From an uncultured Opitutia bacterium (GTDB lineage Bacteria; Verrucomicrobiota; Verrucomicrobiia; Opitutales; UBA953): a DNA stretch of 7,282 bases. A program made the translations under genes and the position numbers. The notes under the pieces were generated by a model, which saw only the letters and a list, made by a program, of their open reading frames with translations, was not told the DNA's origin and did no database searches. Positions 6,800 to 7,282 of this stretch are shown here, piece by piece; the first letter of the stretch is position 1; each line of letters starts with the position of its first letter. The stretch is from contig CAIRLQ010000330.1 of the NCBI GenBank assembly GCA_903879465.1, positions 1-7,282 on the forward strand, read 5' to 3'.

Positions 6800-7021
6800 A
6801 TGAGCGACGTGCATCAGGAGACGAAGACCGAGGCCGATCTGGCCTCCCGTTCGTCTCTTTACGCTGAGTTCCTGGCCGAGCGGGAGGAAATCCTCCGCCA
6901 CAAGTGGATCGAGTCCGAAAAGGTTGGTCGCGACATCGGCTTCGAGCGTGCACTGATTGACTGGACGCGCCACCACCGGGCCCGCTGGCGCTTACTACGC
7001 CGCAGCACCAAGGCGGCCTGA
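6800..7021 (+). CDS. Small conserved-looking protein of unknown function
   Basis: A 73-residue, highly charged protein with no signal peptide or membrane segment. The central part (residues 19-50) looks like amphipathic helix, with EFLAEREEILRHKWIESEK followed by GRDIGFERAL. A second Trp/Arg-rich stretch (DWTRHHRARWR) leads into a basic tail. The HKW-ESEK-GRDIGFE-AL-DW pattern looks like a conserved family block rather than chance translation, but I cannot name the family with confidence. I prefer the ATG at 6800. The same frame is open back to a GTG at 6737 that overlaps the mrp stop as GTGA, but the extra 21 residues are encoded by an AT-rich stretch and look non-coding. A product of 94 residues remains possible. 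Probably co-transcribed with mrp, 59 bases downstream of it. A strong hairpin follows directly. Confidence 0.7.
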   Translation: MSDVHQETKTEADLASRSSLYAEFLAEREEILRHKWIESEKVGRDIGFERALIDWTRHHRARWRLLRRSTKAA

Positions 7022-7037
7022 GCCTCCCCCGCCAAAG

Positions 7038-7075
7038 CAGAAGGGCCGGTCGCATCGCTGCGGCCGGCCCTTCTG
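7038..7075. terminator. Bidirectional hairpin terminator between the small gene and rpmG
   Basis: A 17-base-pair stem (7038-7054 with 7059-7075, one G-U pair at 7050/7063) closes a TCGC tetraloop at 7055-7058. The outer arms are CAGAAGGGCCGG and CCGGCCCTTCTG. It lies 16 bases after the small gene's stop and 19 bases beyond the rpmG stop, between convergent genes, so it probably ends transcription from both sides. Neither side has a long T-tract. Confidence 0.82.
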
Positions 7076-7094
7076 GCGTTGAGGAGGAAAAGGC

Positions 7095-7265
7095 TTAGCC
7101 CTTGATCTCCTTGTGCAGCGTGTGGCGACGCAGGGAGGGGTTGTACTTCTTTTTCTCCACCTTCTCCTGGGAAAGCTTCTTGTTACGGGTGGTCATGTAA
7201 CGAGAGGGGCGCTTGCCCTCCTTGCGGTCTTCAGTGCATTCGATGATAACGATTTCGCGGGCCAT
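7095..7265 (-). CDS. rpmG: 50S ribosomal protein L33 (bL33)
   Basis: A 56-residue basic protein of the large ribosomal subunit, bound near the E site. It begins [13 protein letters not shown] and carries the bL33 core [10 protein letters not shown], then Lys-rich [19 protein letters not shown], ending IKG. Length and order match the family. It has a single cysteine (Cys10) and none of the paired CxxC motifs of zinc-binding L33, so it is the zinc-independent (C-minus) form. The ATG is 17 bases from the right edge. The bases between it and the edge (on the minus strand, TCCAACCGACTAAAACC) hold no evident Shine-Dalgarno site, and its promoter is outside the window. Confidence 0.95.
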   Translation of the reverse strand: MAREIVIIECTEDRKEGKRPSRYMTTRNKKLSQEKVEKKKYNPSLRRHTLHKEIKG

Positions 7266-7282
7266 GGTTTTAGTCGGTTGGA

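Noticed and set aside
1..7282. Defence island, prophage, insertion sequence or CRISPR array
   Set aside because: I saw no transposase, integrase, direct-repeat array, tRNA or terminal inverted repeats. The genes are housekeeping or common metabolic types.

Overview
The window is GC-rich (by eye about 60% or more), densely coding bacterial chromosome and looks like core genome rather than a mobile or defence region. The RpoN and bL33 sequences, the Mrp variant without its usual cysteines, and the scarcity of strong Shine-Dalgarno sites suggest Verrucomicrobiota, perhaps an Opitutae-like lineage. That placement comes from reading the proteins and was not tested.

Layout. At the left edge, on the plus strand, is the 3' part of a beta-CASP metallo-beta-lactamase-fold nuclease gene. 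It is joined by a GTGA stop/start overlap to an amidase-signature hydrolase gene. Convergent to these, one base away, is rpoN (sigma-54) on the minus strand. A gap of about 380 bases follows between the preferred rpoN start (4006) and the end of the next gene. It holds a candidate rpoN promoter, a perfect 16-base palindrome, and a headless fragment that reads like the C-terminus of a sugar ABC-transporter permease. Next on the minus strand is a secreted TolB-like PD40 beta-propeller protein. It shares a 73-base divergent intergenic region with a plus-strand Mrp/ApbC-type P-loop ATPase gene. Mrp is followed by a small conserved-looking gene of unknown function, a long hairpin that probably terminates transcription from both sides, and rpmG (bL33, minus strand) at the right edge.

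How the genes relate. The only strong operon evidence is the nuclease-amidase overlap. Mrp and the small gene are co-directional and may be co-transcribed. RpoN directs transcription of activator-dependent promoters elsewhere; no enhancer-binding activator is visible here. The TolB-like gene has no neighbouring pal, tolA, tolQ or tolR, so its link to the Tol-Pal system is by family only.

I found no CRISPR array, tRNA, rRNA, insertion sequence or phage gene, and no convincing sign of a new multi-gene system. The points most worth a second look are the permease remnant, the cysteine-poor Mrp, and the coupling of a beta-CASP nuclease to an amidase.
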